A stretch of DNA of 64,000 nt from Roseburia sp. 499 (lineage in GTDB: Bacteria; Bacillota; Clostridia; Lachnospirales; Lachnospiraceae). How positions within the stretch are numbered: position 1 is the first letter of the stretch; each line of letters begins with the position of its first letter. The stretch spans positions 2,108,001 through 2,172,000 of the forward strand of contig NZ_CP135164.1 in the NCBI RefSeq assembly GCF_001940225.2, in the 5' to 3' direction. The notes below the pieces were generated by a model that searched no databases, was not told the origin of the DNA, and saw only the letters and a program-made list of their open reading frames with translations. This document shows positions 16,705-26,187 of the stretch, piece by piece. The position numbers were made by a program, and so were the translations under genes.

Positions 16705-18615
16705 TTATTCTGCTGCTAATCCGGGCTTTTTCCCTGTGTATAGCTGGTAATATCTGCCTTGTTCTTCGATCAATTCATCATGTGTACCACGTTCAATGAT
16801 TCTTCCTTGCTCCAGTACCATGATGCAGTCACTATTGCGCACAGTAGACAATCTGTGTGCAATGACAAAGGTGGTTCTTCCCTTCATCAACTTATCCATA
16901 CCATCCTGCACCAGGCGCTCTGTTCTGGTATCAATGGAACTGGTGGCTTCATCCAGAATCAATACCGGCGGGTCTGCCACCGCTGCTCTTGCTATAGCCA
17001 GAAGCTGTCTCTGCCCCTGACTTAAGTTTGCACCATCTCCGGTCAGTAAAGTGTTATAACCTTCCGGCAGTCTTCGGATAAATCCATCTGCGTTGGCAAG
17101 CTTCGCTGCTGCAATCACTTCTTCATCTGTTGCATTTAAATTTCCATAACGGATATTTTCCATAACCGTATTGGTAAACAAATGAGTATCCTGAAGTACG
17201 ATACCAAGAGAGCGACGTAAGTCTGCCTTTTTTATCTTATTGATGTTAATTCCGTCATAACGAATTTTTCCATCCTGAATATCATAGAAACGATTTATCA
17301 GATTGGTAATAGTGGTTTTTCCGGCTCCGGTAGAGCCTACAAAAGCAATTTTCTGTCCGGCGTTGGCGTACATTTTCACATCATGAAGTACGATTTTATC
17401 CGAATTGTAACCAAAATCTACACCATCAAATACCACATCACCTGTAAGTTCAATATAATCTGTCGTCCCTTCTGCCTTATGGAAGTGTTTCCAAGCCCAA
17501 TGTCCGGTACGTTTTTCTGTTTCTTTCAAGGTTTCATCGTCTGCTTTTTCTACATTTACCAGAGTGACATAACCTTCATCCGTTTCCGGTTGTTCATCCA
17601 GCAGTTTGAATACTCTCTGTGCACCTGCCAGCGCCATAACCACACTGTTAAACTGCTGGCTGACCTGATTTACCGGCATACTAAAGCTCTTGTTAAAGGT
17701 CAGGAAACTTGCAAGTCCTCCTAAGGTAAATCCACCTATTCCATTTAATGCAAGGATACCGCCTACCATGGCACATACTACATAACTTAAATTACCAATT
17801 TGTCCGTTCACCGGTCCTAAAAAGTTAACAAAACAGTTTGCCTTATTGGCACTTTCAAACAACTTATCATTCCGTTCATTAAAATCTTTAATGCTCTCTT
17901 CTTCATGGCAGAACACTTTAACGACCTTCTGTCCTTCCATCATCTCTTCAATGTAGCCATTTACCTTACCTAAATCTTGTTGTTGCTGAATAAAGTATTT
18001 ACTACTCTTTCCGCCAAAAACTTTTGTAGCATACAACATAATTCCAATCATAACAAGTGTTACTACAGTAAGTGGAATGTTCAATACCAACATACTAATG
18101 AAAACACTGACAATTGTAATAATACTGGATAAAAACTGCGGTAAGCTCTGGCTAATCATCTGTCTTAACGTATCAATATCATTTGTATAAACAGACATAA
18201 TATCGCCATGGGCATTCGTGTCAAAATAGCGAATCGGAAGACTCTCCATATGGGTAAACATGTCATCCCTTAAATTTCTAAGAGTTCCCTGGGTCACTTT
18301 TACCATAATGCGGTTATACGCCCAGGTAGATATCGCACCAATTCCATAAAAAATTGCAACTCTTGTAATAGCACGAGCTAATGGTGCGAAATCCGGATGC
18401 TCTGCTCCAATCATCGGAGCAATATATTTATCTATTAATGTCTGCATAAACATCGTTCCCTGCACATTTGCAAGAACTCCTACAAATATAAGAATAACAA
18501 CAGATATTACATGCCATTTATACTGCGCAAAAATATAGCGCATTAATCGCATAAACAGTTTTCCCGGATTCTCAATCTTAGGCTTTGGTCCCTGTGGCTT
18601 TCTTGGTCCCGGCAT
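16705..18615 (-). CDS. Heterodimeric ABC exporter, subunit with canonical catalytic Glu
   Basis: A 636-residue fused permease-ATPase. The membrane domain has six helices (about residues 30-340); the ATPase domain has Walker A GSTGAGKT (near residue 435), signature LSQGQ, and Walker B VLILDEATSS with the catalytic Glu. An insertion of about 40 residues lies before the ATPase (DEGYVTLVNVEKADDETLKETEKR), as often seen in this half of LmrCD/BmrCD-type drug exporters. Its start overlaps the stop of the partner gene by one base (TAATG), so both should be made in equal amounts. Substrate unknown, probably drugs or peptides. Confidence 0.88.
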   Translation of the reverse strand: MPGPRKPQGPKPKIENPGKLFMRLMRYIFAQYKWHVISVVILIFVGVLANVQGTMFMQTLIDKYIAPMIGAEHPDFAPLARAITRVAIFYGIGAISTWAYNRIMVKVTQGTLRNLRDDMFTHMESLPIRYFDTNAHGDIMSVYTNDIDTLRQMISQSLPQFLSSIITIVSVFISMLVLNIPLTVVTLVMIGIMLYATKVFGGKSSKYFIQQQQDLGKVNGYIEEMMEGQKVVKVFCHEEESIKDFNERNDKLFESANKANCFVNFLGPVNGQIGNLSYVVCAMVGGILALNGIGGFTLGGLASFLTFNKSFSMPVNQVSQQFNSVVMALAGAQRVFKLLDEQPETDEGYVTLVNVEKADDETLKETEKRTGHWAWKHFHKAEGTTDYIELTGDVVFDGVDFGYNSDKIVLHDVKMYANAGQKIAFVGSTGAGKTTITNLINRFYDIQDGKIRYDGININKIKKADLRRSLGIVLQDTHLFTNTVMENIRYGNLNATDEEVIAAAKLANADGFIRRLPEGYNTLLTGDGANLSQGQRQLLAIARAAVADPPVLILDEATSSIDTRTERLVQDGMDKLMKGRTTFVIAHRLSTVRNSDCIMVLEQGRIIERGTHDELIEEQGRYYQLYTGKKPGLAAE

Positions 18616-20366
18616 TATTGCTCACCTCCATTTTCATCAAAATCCCCTGATCCTTTTGTCTGGGATTCATAAACATCACGATAAATCTCACAATTTTTCA
18701 ATAAATTTTCATGGGTATCAAAATCAACTACTTTTCCATCATCCATTACAATAATACGGTCTGCATTCTGCACACTGGAAATACGCTGTGCAATAATAAG
18801 CTTTGTGGTATCCGGTATTTCCGTAGCAAAAGCCTGACGAATCTTACTGTCAGTGGCAGTATCTACCGCACTGGTAGAATCATCCAAAATCAAAATTTTC
18901 GGTTTCTTCAACAATGCTCTTGCAATACAAAGTCGTTGTTTCTGTCCACCGGATACGTTACTTCCGCCCTGTTCAATATAAGTATTGTATTTTTCTGGAA
19001 AACGTTCTATAAACTCATCTGCACATGCCATCTGACAGGCACGGATACATTCTTCCTCTGTCGCCTCTTTATTTCCCCAGCGCAAGTTTTCCAAAATCGT
19101 TCCGGAAAACAGTACGTTTTTCTGTAGTACCACAGATACCTGGTTACGTAGTACTTCCATATCATATTTCCGTACATCCAATCCACCAACAGATACGCTT
19201 CCGTCTGTCACATCATAAAGACGACTAATTAAATTTACCAGACTGGACTTGGCACTTCCGGTTCCACCAATAATACCGATTGTCTCTCCTGCATGAATAT
19301 CAAGGTTAATATCTTTCAATACCGGTTCGTCACTTTCTTTGTTATATGCAAAATTCACATGTTCAAATGCGATGCTTCCATCCTTTACTTCCATTACCGG
19401 ATTTTGCGGATTAGACAAATCACTCTTTTCATTTAATACCTCTGAAATACGTTTTGCACTAGCAGCACTCATGGTTACCATAACAAAAACCATGGATAGC
19501 ATCATAAGATTCATAAGAATATTCATACAGTACGCCAGAAGACTCATAAGCTGTCCTGTGGTAAGACTGTCTGTTATAATCATTTTTGCTCCCAACCAGC
19601 TTATGATAAGAATACAACTATATACTGTAAGCTGCATTAATGGTGCATTCCATGTAATAATGTTTTCTGCCCTGGTAAACATCTTGTAAATATTTTCACT
19701 CGCCTTGGTGAAACGCTTATTTTCATAATCCTCTCTGACATATGCCTTTACCACACGGATTCCGGATACATTTTCCTGTACACTGGCGTTTAACTCATCA
19801 TACTTTGGAAAAATCTGATTAAAATATCTGGTTGCCTTAATCATAATAAACAAAAGACAGCCACCTAGTAAAATAACAGCTATCAGATAAACACTTGCCA
19901 GCTTTGCATTAATCAAAAATGCCATTACCATAGCACATATCATACTAAAAGGCGCTCTGGCACACATTCTAAGCACCATCTGATAAGCATTTTGAACGTT
20001 AGTGACATCTGTTGTCAAACGTGTTACCAGACCTGCTGTGGAAAACTTATCAATGTTAGAAAAGGAATATGTCTGAATATTTTCAAACATCGCTCTTCGT
20101 AAGTTCCTCGCTAGTCCGGTTGATGCACTTGCACCAAACTTTGCTCCCAGCATACCTGCTACAAGCCCCAGTACTGCAAGTCCTGCCATTACCATACTCA
20201 CCTTACATATGTAGTTCATATCGCCTTTTTCCACACCATTGTCAATAATTGCCGCCATTAAAAATGGAATCATGGTTTCCAGAATTACTTCCAGAATCAT
20301 AAATATCGGTGTCAGAATAGAATCTTTTTTGAATTCCTTCACCTGCTTCAATATGGACTTTACCAT
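18615..20366 (-). CDS. Heterodimeric ABC exporter, subunit with degenerate ATP site
   Basis: A 583-residue fused permease-ATPase with six helices, then Walker A GGTGSAKSS, signature NVSGGQKQR and Walker B ILILDDSTSAVD. Two departures stand out: the third Gly of Walker A is Ala, and the catalytic Glu after Walker B is Asp. In BmrCD- and TM287/288-type heterodimers one ATP site is degenerate in just this way, so this half should supply the non-hydrolysing site. The gene follows the marR-type gene by 2 nt and precedes its partner with a one-base overlap. Confidence 0.88.
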   Translation of the reverse strand: MVKSILKQVKEFKKDSILTPIFMILEVILETMIPFLMAAIIDNGVEKGDMNYICKVSMVMAGLAVLGLVAGMLGAKFGASASTGLARNLRRAMFENIQTYSFSNIDKFSTAGLVTRLTTDVTNVQNAYQMVLRMCARAPFSMICAMVMAFLINAKLASVYLIAVILLGGCLLFIMIKATRYFNQIFPKYDELNASVQENVSGIRVVKAYVREDYENKRFTKASENIYKMFTRAENIITWNAPLMQLTVYSCILIISWLGAKMIITDSLTTGQLMSLLAYCMNILMNLMMLSMVFVMVTMSAASAKRISEVLNEKSDLSNPQNPVMEVKDGSIAFEHVNFAYNKESDEPVLKDINLDIHAGETIGIIGGTGSAKSSLVNLISRLYDVTDGSVSVGGLDVRKYDMEVLRNQVSVVLQKNVLFSGTILENLRWGNKEATEEECIRACQMACADEFIERFPEKYNTYIEQGGSNVSGGQKQRLCIARALLKKPKILILDDSTSAVDTATDSKIRQAFATEIPDTTKLIIAQRISSVQNADRIIVMDDGKVVDFDTHENLLKNCEIYRDVYESQTKGSGDFDENGGEQ

Positions 20367-20368
20367 AA

Positions 20369-20851
20369 TTACATTTCCTCCTTATGCTCTGATTTTTTGT
20401 TTGATAAAATATCTTCTTCCAAATTATGTTTTAATTTTTCTGCTACTGCCCAGAAAGTTTTAATTTCTTCTTCGGAAATATTTCGCTGACAGCGTTCTTC
20501 CAAAACATCAACATCATTGATATGAAGTTCATGAATCTTACGCCCATTTTCTGTCAATACCAATTTCTTTAAGCGAGCATCCTGTTCTACACTTTCCCGC
20601 CTGATATATCCCTTCTTCTCCATTAGCTTTACAATACAGGTCACAGTAGACCTAGCTATGGAAAACTCCGTCTCTATATCCTTCTGGAATATATCCCTTT
20701 CCTCATTATCATAAAGAAACCCCAGAATCCAACCATGCATTACCGTTACTTCGTCCATATGCTTCTGTGCAATCTCATAGGACATCAAATTACGGAAAAA
20801 CAGGTTATCCAGGGTCTTTATCTCATATCCCAGTGTCTCCTTATGCTTCAT
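20369..20851 (-). CDS. MarR-family repressor of the ABC exporter operon
   Basis: A 160-residue winged-helix regulator. The core includes LGFLYDNEERDIFQKDIETEFSIARSTVTCIVKLMEKKGYIRRESVEQDARLKKLVLTENG, with the wing residues D-R-K usual for MarR proteins. AAGGAG precedes the ATG. It heads the operon marR-ABC-ABC with almost no spacing, so it probably represses its own transcription until a substrate of the exporter binds. Two matching operator-like palindromes lie directly upstream. Confidence 0.9.
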   Translation of the reverse strand: MKHKETLGYEIKTLDNLFFRNLMSYEIAQKHMDEVTVMHGWILGFLYDNEERDIFQKDIETEFSIARSTVTCIVKLMEKKGYIRRESVEQDARLKKLVLTENGRKIHELHINDVDVLEERCQRNISEEEIKTFWAVAEKLKHNLEEDILSNKKSEHKEEM

Positions 20852-20864
20852 GGTTTCTCCTTAT

Positions 20865-20910
20865 TTGTTTTATACAAAACTGTTTGTTACGGAATTGTTT
20901 GATATAAAAC
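20865..20910 (-). promoter_or_regulatory. Two MarR operator-like palindromes
   Basis: TTGTTTTATACAAAAC (20865-20880) and TTGTTTGATATAAAAC (20895-20910) differ at two positions and are exactly 30 bp apart, three helical turns. The second overlaps the expected transcription start and the first lies in the leader, so repression by roadblock or occlusion is likely. Confidence 0.65.
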
Positions 20911-20912
20911 AT

Positions 20913-20940
20913 ATTTTATCATAAAAATGAGGAATGTCAA
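20913..20940 (-). promoter_or_regulatory. Sigma-A promoter of the marR-ABC operon
   Basis: On the minus strand TTGACA (20935-20940), a 16-nt spacer and TAAAAT (20913-20918), directly upstream of the operator pair. Confidence 0.65.
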
Positions 20941-20953
20941 TACTTACAACTGT

Positions 20954-22207
20954 TTATGCCATTCGAAATACCACAGTCACCTGCATCTCCCCTTCTTTTT
21001 CCCCCGCATAAATCTCCCCATCCATTTTTTGCATTAACTGACGACAAATATAAAGTCCTAAGCCACTTCCCAGCTGACTTCCCGTATTGGAACCACGCCA
21101 AAAACTGTCAAAAATATGTGGAATTTCTTCCTGTTTTAAGGTGCAGCCACTGTTTTTCACCGTAAATAAACGGCAGTCCTCTTCCTCTGCCATTTCAATA
21201 CTAATATAACCGCCATCACCATACTTAATGGCATTTTCCATGATATTCTGAATCACTTCTACTGCACGTTCCAAATCTCCCTTTACCAAACAGTTCCCTT
21301 CCATTTTGCAGGAAAATGGAATCCGAAGAATTTCCAGTTTTTCCACATAATATCCCTTAATCTCATCTACAAGTTCCTGTAAATAAAACTCTTCTCTCTT
21401 TACTTCCAGATTTAGAAAATCTTCATTGGAGGCTTTCACGATTTCGCAGACAAATCCTTCGATTTCGTCTGCCTTTTTATTGATATTTTCTGCTATCTGT
21501 GTCTGTTTTTCTCTTGTATCATAAAGATTTCGTTCCAATGCCTTTGCATACAACTTAATGGCACTTAGTGGTGTTTTTATGTCATGGGAAATAGACAAAA
21601 TCAACGTCTGTTTCTCCTTCTGTAAATCAAGCTCTTTTTTTCTCTCATCCTCAAGCTTTTCTCGTAATAAGTCCAGTCCCCAGACAAATTTTCCAAAATA
21701 CCGATTCCTGTTTTCCTTTACTCCTGCCGTAAGATTTCCCTTGGATAATTCATAAGGAACTTCACTGATTCTTTGAAATGGTTTTATGAGATTATGTCTT
21801 ATGTAGACTGTTAGGCCAAACATTGCAACTGCCATAATACTAAGTCCCAGATTCATTGTCCAAAACACATTCCGTTCTGTTACTTCCTCGGCTTCATACT
21901 CAATCCGATAATAAACACCATTAATCCGACGAATTACATAATCTTCGTCTTCTCCCTGAAAAAACGCATCCAGCTGAACCTGCGTAGCCTCTGCCGGCAA
22001 CATTGCTATACTCTTTATTTCAGAATATTTCTCTAAAGATACGTTGCCATTTCCTTCTTCCAATTCATGGCAGACACGATTTATCTCTACACGGTATGTT
22101 CTACCACTTTCTCCCGTTTTTTGATTCCATACAATTATATTCGCTCCTGCAAAAACAAGAATTGTGATTCCAATTAGCAACAGCCATATACCTCGAAATT
22201 TTTTCAT
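20954..22207 (-). CDS. Sensor histidine kinase of the FtsX-type ABC operon
   Basis: A 417-residue kinase. The helix at about 8-27 and another at about 118-140 (LGLSIMAVAMFGLTVYI) bound an outer domain of about 90 residues. Then come HAMP, the H-box LSISHDIKTPLSAIKLYAK (His near residue 208), N-box IMENAIKYGDGG, and G-boxes VKNSGC and GSGLGLYICRQLM. It is the last gene of an operon that encodes permease, ATPase, regulator and kinase in that order. A sensor with a real outer domain differs from BceS, which has almost none, so the signal may be bound directly or through the permease. Confidence 0.88.
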   Translation of the reverse strand: MKKFRGIWLLLIGITILVFAGANIIVWNQKTGESGRTYRVEINRVCHELEEGNGNVSLEKYSEIKSIAMLPAEATQVQLDAFFQGEDEDYVIRRINGVYYRIEYEAEEVTERNVFWTMNLGLSIMAVAMFGLTVYIRHNLIKPFQRISEVPYELSKGNLTAGVKENRNRYFGKFVWGLDLLREKLEDERKKELDLQKEKQTLILSISHDIKTPLSAIKLYAKALERNLYDTREKQTQIAENINKKADEIEGFVCEIVKASNEDFLNLEVKREEFYLQELVDEIKGYYVEKLEILRIPFSCKMEGNCLVKGDLERAVEVIQNIMENAIKYGDGGYISIEMAEEEDCRLFTVKNSGCTLKQEEIPHIFDSFWRGSNTGSQLGSGLGLYICRQLMQKMDGEIYAGEKEGEMQVTVVFRMA

Positions 22208-22223
22208 AACACTCCTTCATCCA

Positions 22224-22886
22224 TTACTCAAAACGGTATCCTACGCCCCAGACGGTAAGAATCCTTTGGGGTTCTTTGGGATTTTCTTCTATTTTCTCTC
22301 GCAGCCACTTAATATGTACCGTCAATGTCTGCGGCTCACTGAAACTGTCAAAGCCCCATACCTTGTTAAACAGCCACTCTTTTTTCAAGGACTTTCCTTT
22401 GTTTTCCACCAAAAGCACTAATAACTCATATTCCTTTGCCGTAAGATTCAATTCACGTTCTCCCAGAAAAACAAGACGGCGTACCCGGTCAATCTTAAGA
22501 TTTCCATCTACCAGACTATCTGATGCATAACGCCTTTTAAAAATTCCTTTTATTTTCGCTAGCAAAATATCGATATCGTAAGGCTTTTCCAAATAATCAT
22601 CTGCGCCAAGAAGCAGACCATTTAACTTATCTTCCTTTCCAATCTTGGCGCTTAATATGAAAATAGGCGTGTCAGAATCCTCTCGGATTTTCTGACACAC
22701 CGCAAAGCCGTCCATTCCCGGAAGCATAATATCCAGCACCACCAGACGCACCTGTTCCTGTTCAAAATACTCCACTGCATCTTCGCCTTTTGTTACATGA
22801 TGCACTGTATAATTCTCTGCTCTTAAGAAGTCACAGAGCAGGTTTCCCAGCTCTGTGTTATCTTCTACTACTAAAATATCCGTCAT
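22224..22886 (-). CDS. OmpR-family response regulator of the FtsX-type ABC operon
   Basis: A 220-residue regulator. The receiver domain has DILVVEDNTELG, the phospho-acceptor Asp in LVVLDIMLPGMDGF (near residue 51) and Lys in EKPYDIDILLAKI. The winged helix has LNLTAKEYELLVLLVENKGKS and TVHIKWLREKIEENP. It lies between the ATPase gene (11 nt away) and the kinase gene (16 nt). Likely targets are its own operon, whose promoter carries an 11-bp direct repeat (26117-26137). Confidence 0.9.
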   Translation of the reverse strand: MTDILVVEDNTELGNLLCDFLRAENYTVHHVTKGEDAVEYFEQEQVRLVVLDIMLPGMDGFAVCQKIREDSDTPIFILSAKIGKEDKLNGLLLGADDYLEKPYDIDILLAKIKGIFKRRYASDSLVDGNLKIDRVRRLVFLGERELNLTAKEYELLVLLVENKGKSLKKEWLFNKVWGFDSFSEPQTLTVHIKWLREKIEENPKEPQRILTVWGVGYRFE

Positions 22887-22897
22887 AATTTCCCCTT

Positions 22898-23671
22898 TTA
22901 CCAGCCCATTTCCAACAGCCAGTTATTCAGTGTCCGTTCTCGTTCTTTCAATGACTTTTCATCATTTACATCACATCTGTCTAAATGATACTCTCCTTTG
23001 ATGTTTCCGTCAACAATAAACATGACTCTTGTACACTTTGCAGCAACCTTTACATCATGGGTCACAAGCATAATCGTAGTTCCCTCCTGATTGATTTTCT
23101 GCAATTCTTCCATAACTTCATTGGAAGCAGTGCGGTTCAACGCCCCGGTCGGTTCATCTGCAAAAATCATTTTGGGTTTATTTATCATGCTACGGCAAAT
23201 GCAAGCACGCTGCAACTGTCCACCGGACACCTCATTGATATCATTTTCTGCAATATTCACGATTCCAAGCTTTCGCATCAGTTCCTGTCCACGGAGTATC
23301 TGCTCTCTCCGACTACTGTGGTTCTTTTTTGACTGACGTGCAGGCAGAATGATATTGTCCAGTACCGAAAGATTTTTCAGCATATACATCTTTTGAAAAA
23401 CAAACCCCATCTCGTCTAACCGAAGTTGTGCCATTTTTTTCTGTGGCAGACTATGTATCTCTTTTCCTGCAAATTTTACATTTCCGGCAGTGATTCCGTC
23501 CATTCCGGATACGGCATAGAGCAGAGTTGACTTTCCACTTCCGGATGGCCCCATAACCGCTACCATTTCTCCTTCTTCTACTTGAAAATTTACGTTTCTT
23601 AATACATTATTCTGTCTTTTATTGATAATATAGGTTTTACACAAATCCTTTACTTCTAATATGTTTCCCAT
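22898..23671 (-). CDS. MacB/BceA-type ABC transporter ATP-binding protein
   Basis: A 257-residue ATPase. Walker A is GPSGSGKST (near residue 40), the Q-loop FVFQKMYML, signature VSGGQLQRACICRSM, Walker B MIFADEPTGALNR and H-loop VTHDVKV. The GALNR and CTRVMFIVDG patterns are typical of BceA/YxdL-type ATPases that work with a large FtsX-like permease, here encoded 33 nt upstream. About 30 C-terminal residues after the core are not conserved in ways I can read. Confidence 0.9.
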   Translation of the reverse strand: MGNILEVKDLCKTYIINKRQNNVLRNVNFQVEEGEMVAVMGPSGSGKSTLLYAVSGMDGITAGNVKFAGKEIHSLPQKKMAQLRLDEMGFVFQKMYMLKNLSVLDNIILPARQSKKNHSSRREQILRGQELMRKLGIVNIAENDINEVSGGQLQRACICRSMINKPKMIFADEPTGALNRTASNEVMEELQKINQEGTTIMLVTHDVKVAAKCTRVMFIVDGNIKGEYHLDRCDVNDEKSLKERERTLNNWLLEMGW

Positions 23672-23704
23672 GTTTTTCCTCCATTTTATTGTTCTATATT
23701 GTGG

Positions 23705-26074
23705 TTACTCAATGTTATTTGTTTCCTGTGCAGAAATGCTGCGAATCTGCTGCATGGAAATAAATGCTCCAACAAGGGTTGCTGCCAATACCAGCAATGG
23801 ATATTCGACATACACCTCAAATGGCTTTATGACAAATTCAATGTGGGTAGCACCCATCATTTCAAATACTTTTCCAGAAGAAATCTGTGCCACCGGCGTT
23901 GCCAGCAAAGCGCCCAATATCACGGATAATACCAGAATGACTCCTATCCTAAGTACCTGCCAACGAATTAAAACAGGATTGTTAAATCCGATTGCCTTAA
24001 GCATTCCGATTTCTCCTCTTTCTTTGGCAAGAAACGTCTTTGATACCAGAATCGTCACCAGCATATTGATTGCCATGATTACGATTACTATTAACTGCTT
24101 AACAGCATCCAAAGTATCTGCGATACCGCCCATCATATCACTTAGATATTCCCCGCAGGTATACACGGTATAATCCGGATAGAGGTCTGCAATTTTCTCT
24201 TCTCGTTCCGCTTTCTCCTTTTCATCCGGCTCATCTGTATAGGTAAGCTGTCTTGCAAAACTTCCTGATGTATAGCTATAATCTATCTCTGCTTTTTCTG
24301 AGAAACGAATTCCCTCTCCCATATTGTTCATAGATTGAAAATAGCCAGTGATTACAAACTCTTTCTTCTCTTCTCCCATGGTAATGGTAACAGTATCACC
24401 AATCTCTGCACCAATATGTCCGGCTGTCATTCTCGTGATAGCAATTTCATTTGCATATTTCGGAGCAGTTCCCTCTTCATATTTATATCCATCAACTTTG
24501 TTTCCTGTCCCCTGTAGGCAAAAAGCATTATATGACTTTTCTTTGAAAGAAACTCGTAAATTAAACATGATCTCCTGAGATACTTTTACCGGAATTCCCT
24601 GTTTTTTCAGTTTTTCTTCCATTTCTTTGAAATTGTCCTTCATTCCCTCTCTGCCTTCTTCGCGAACAATTCGGTTATCCTCTTCTTCATTCAGCATACA
24701 AATATCCGATTCCTGCATTCCAAACCATGCCACAAGCTTGTCACTTTTTAACGTATTTGCAGTATTTACCGGAACAATAATAAGCAAAATACCAATGGTA
24801 AAAATCAACAATAGCACTACAAAACTGCGAAATTTACTCAGAATGTCATTAAAAGCCAGAAATGATACCGGACCTCCATGCCATTTTTCCAATTTTATCA
24901 ATCCTTTTTTGGTAAAACGCTCTCCGTTACTTCCTTCTCGTATCGCATCAATGGGTGAAAATTTCTTAAGTCTTCCAGTACAGCGATAACAGAATAATAC
25001 GACAACCAAAAGAATCACTAGGGCACACGCCAAACTCAACAACCAGATGTTTCCTTCTGTCTCCATGACCATATTCCGAGATACCTGCGCCAGAAGCATT
25101 TTTCCAAATGGAATTCCTGCAAAAAATCCAATTCCTGCCCCCACCGCAGCAATCATCAAATACTTGATGAGATAGATTCCTCTAATCTGAGTTTCTGAAA
25201 CTCCGATTGCCTTCATGACTCCGATTTCCCTGAATTCTTCATTCAGAGTAAATACAATGGTGAACCGTAAAATTATCATAGATATCACAATCAAGCAGAT
25301 ACTTACCACTAATAACAGTCCTGCGACTACCATGTCCATGACATAGGTCATCTTAATAAGTTCTCTGTTTCCACTAAACATTTTCTTGATATCTTCTTGA
25401 TTAAAATCCTCTTCCAACTTTTCCGGCTTTTCAGAGCTTACAGAATAAATCATTCCTTTTAAATCTGAATATTCCTTTACTTTCTCATATCCTTCTTTAC
25501 TTACCAATATGCGGACGCTTCCCATCATATCAGCACCAAGTAAAGCATCTTTACAACTTCCTGCAATTACAAACTCTGTTTTTTTATCTTCCTTACATAA
25601 ATAAATGGAATCTCCTGATTTCAGATTATTCGTCTCCATAACTTTTAGTGGAAGATACATTTCATTTTCACCAATATGGGTAATTTTCTGATTCTCACTA
25701 TTAAAAAACTTCTGTCCTTCAGAACTCATCTGCTGTACCAAAGGAGCACCTTGTAAGGTAAGTTCCTTTCCATCCCTTTTTTCCCACTTTCCTACCGGAA
25801 CAGAAAGCAATTCTTCTGAATCCCAGTCTTCTACATAAGAATTTGTATTTAGGAAATCCTGAATCTTTTGTTCATTCTTTTCCTCATACGCTGCAATTAT
25901 GTAATAGTCTTTTAGTTCTGCCCGGTCAAAATAATTCTCCGTAGCATTTAAGATAGAAACCATGTTGTTGACACTGCTGGAAACAAACATGGATGCCATG
26001 GCAATAAATATCAGTAAGATAACATTCATGGTCTTTTTTCGTTTTAAATCTTTTTTCAGTATGTTAAAAAACAT
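23705..26074 (-). CDS. FtsX-like (MacB/BceB-type) ABC permease
   Basis: A 789-residue membrane protein. It has an N-terminal helix, a large outer domain of about 190 residues, a first FtsX block with three or more helices near residues 240-370 (VVSICLIVISMIILRF), a fourth to sixth helix region with a second outer domain, and a C-terminal FtsX block (LIVIVIMAINMLVTILVSK). Both blocks carry the family motif GxxKAIG: GVMKAIGVSETQIRGIYL and GMLKAIGFNNPVLIRW. Two outer domains make it closer to the 8-10 helix MacB-like type than to a short FtsX. It heads the operon; AAAGGAG precedes the ATG. Confidence 0.85.
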   Translation of the reverse strand: MFFNILKKDLKRKKTMNVILLIFIAMASMFVSSSVNNMVSILNATENYFDRAELKDYYIIAAYEEKNEQKIQDFLNTNSYVEDWDSEELLSVPVGKWEKRDGKELTLQGAPLVQQMSSEGQKFFNSENQKITHIGENEMYLPLKVMETNNLKSGDSIYLCKEDKKTEFVIAGSCKDALLGADMMGSVRILVSKEGYEKVKEYSDLKGMIYSVSSEKPEKLEEDFNQEDIKKMFSGNRELIKMTYVMDMVVAGLLLVVSICLIVISMIILRFTIVFTLNEEFREIGVMKAIGVSETQIRGIYLIKYLMIAAVGAGIGFFAGIPFGKMLLAQVSRNMVMETEGNIWLLSLACALVILLVVVLFCYRCTGRLKKFSPIDAIREGSNGERFTKKGLIKLEKWHGGPVSFLAFNDILSKFRSFVVLLLIFTIGILLIIVPVNTANTLKSDKLVAWFGMQESDICMLNEEEDNRIVREEGREGMKDNFKEMEEKLKKQGIPVKVSQEIMFNLRVSFKEKSYNAFCLQGTGNKVDGYKYEEGTAPKYANEIAITRMTAGHIGAEIGDTVTITMGEEKKEFVITGYFQSMNNMGEGIRFSEKAEIDYSYTSGSFARQLTYTDEPDEKEKAEREEKIADLYPDYTVYTCGEYLSDMMGGIADTLDAVKQLIVIVIMAINMLVTILVSKTFLAKERGEIGMLKAIGFNNPVLIRWQVLRIGVILVLSVILGALLATPVAQISSGKVFEMMGATHIEFVIKPFEVYVEYPLLVLAATLVGAFISMQQIRSISAQETNNIE

Positions 26075-26088
26075 TTCTCTACTCCTTT

Positions 26089-26137
26089 CCTTTGATGGTG
26101 CTATTGTATCAAAGGAATTATTAAATAATCATTAAAT
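26089..26137 (-). promoter_or_regulatory. Promoter of the FtsX-type ABC operon with direct repeat and palindrome
   Basis: Two ATTAAA boxes (26120-26125 and 26131-26136) are 11 bp apart, fitting an OmpR-family site. Downstream on the minus strand an extended -10 (TGA-TACAAT) lies within an inverted repeat CCTTTGAT (26089-26096) / ATCAAAGG (26108-26115). The -35 is poor, as in activated promoters. Confidence 0.5.
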
Positions 26138-26156
26138 GTTCTAAAAAATCATGAAA

Positions 26157-26181
26157 GCTGCCGCACAACCTGTACGACAGC
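26157..26181 (-). terminator. Terminator after hsdR
   Basis: On the minus strand GCTGTCGTAC pairs with GTGCGGCAGC (10 bp including two G-T pairs) around a 5-nt loop, then TTTCATGATTTTTT. It begins 6 nt after the hsdR stop codon and stands in front of the ABC operon promoter. Confidence 0.75.
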
Positions 26182-26187
26182 CCTGCT

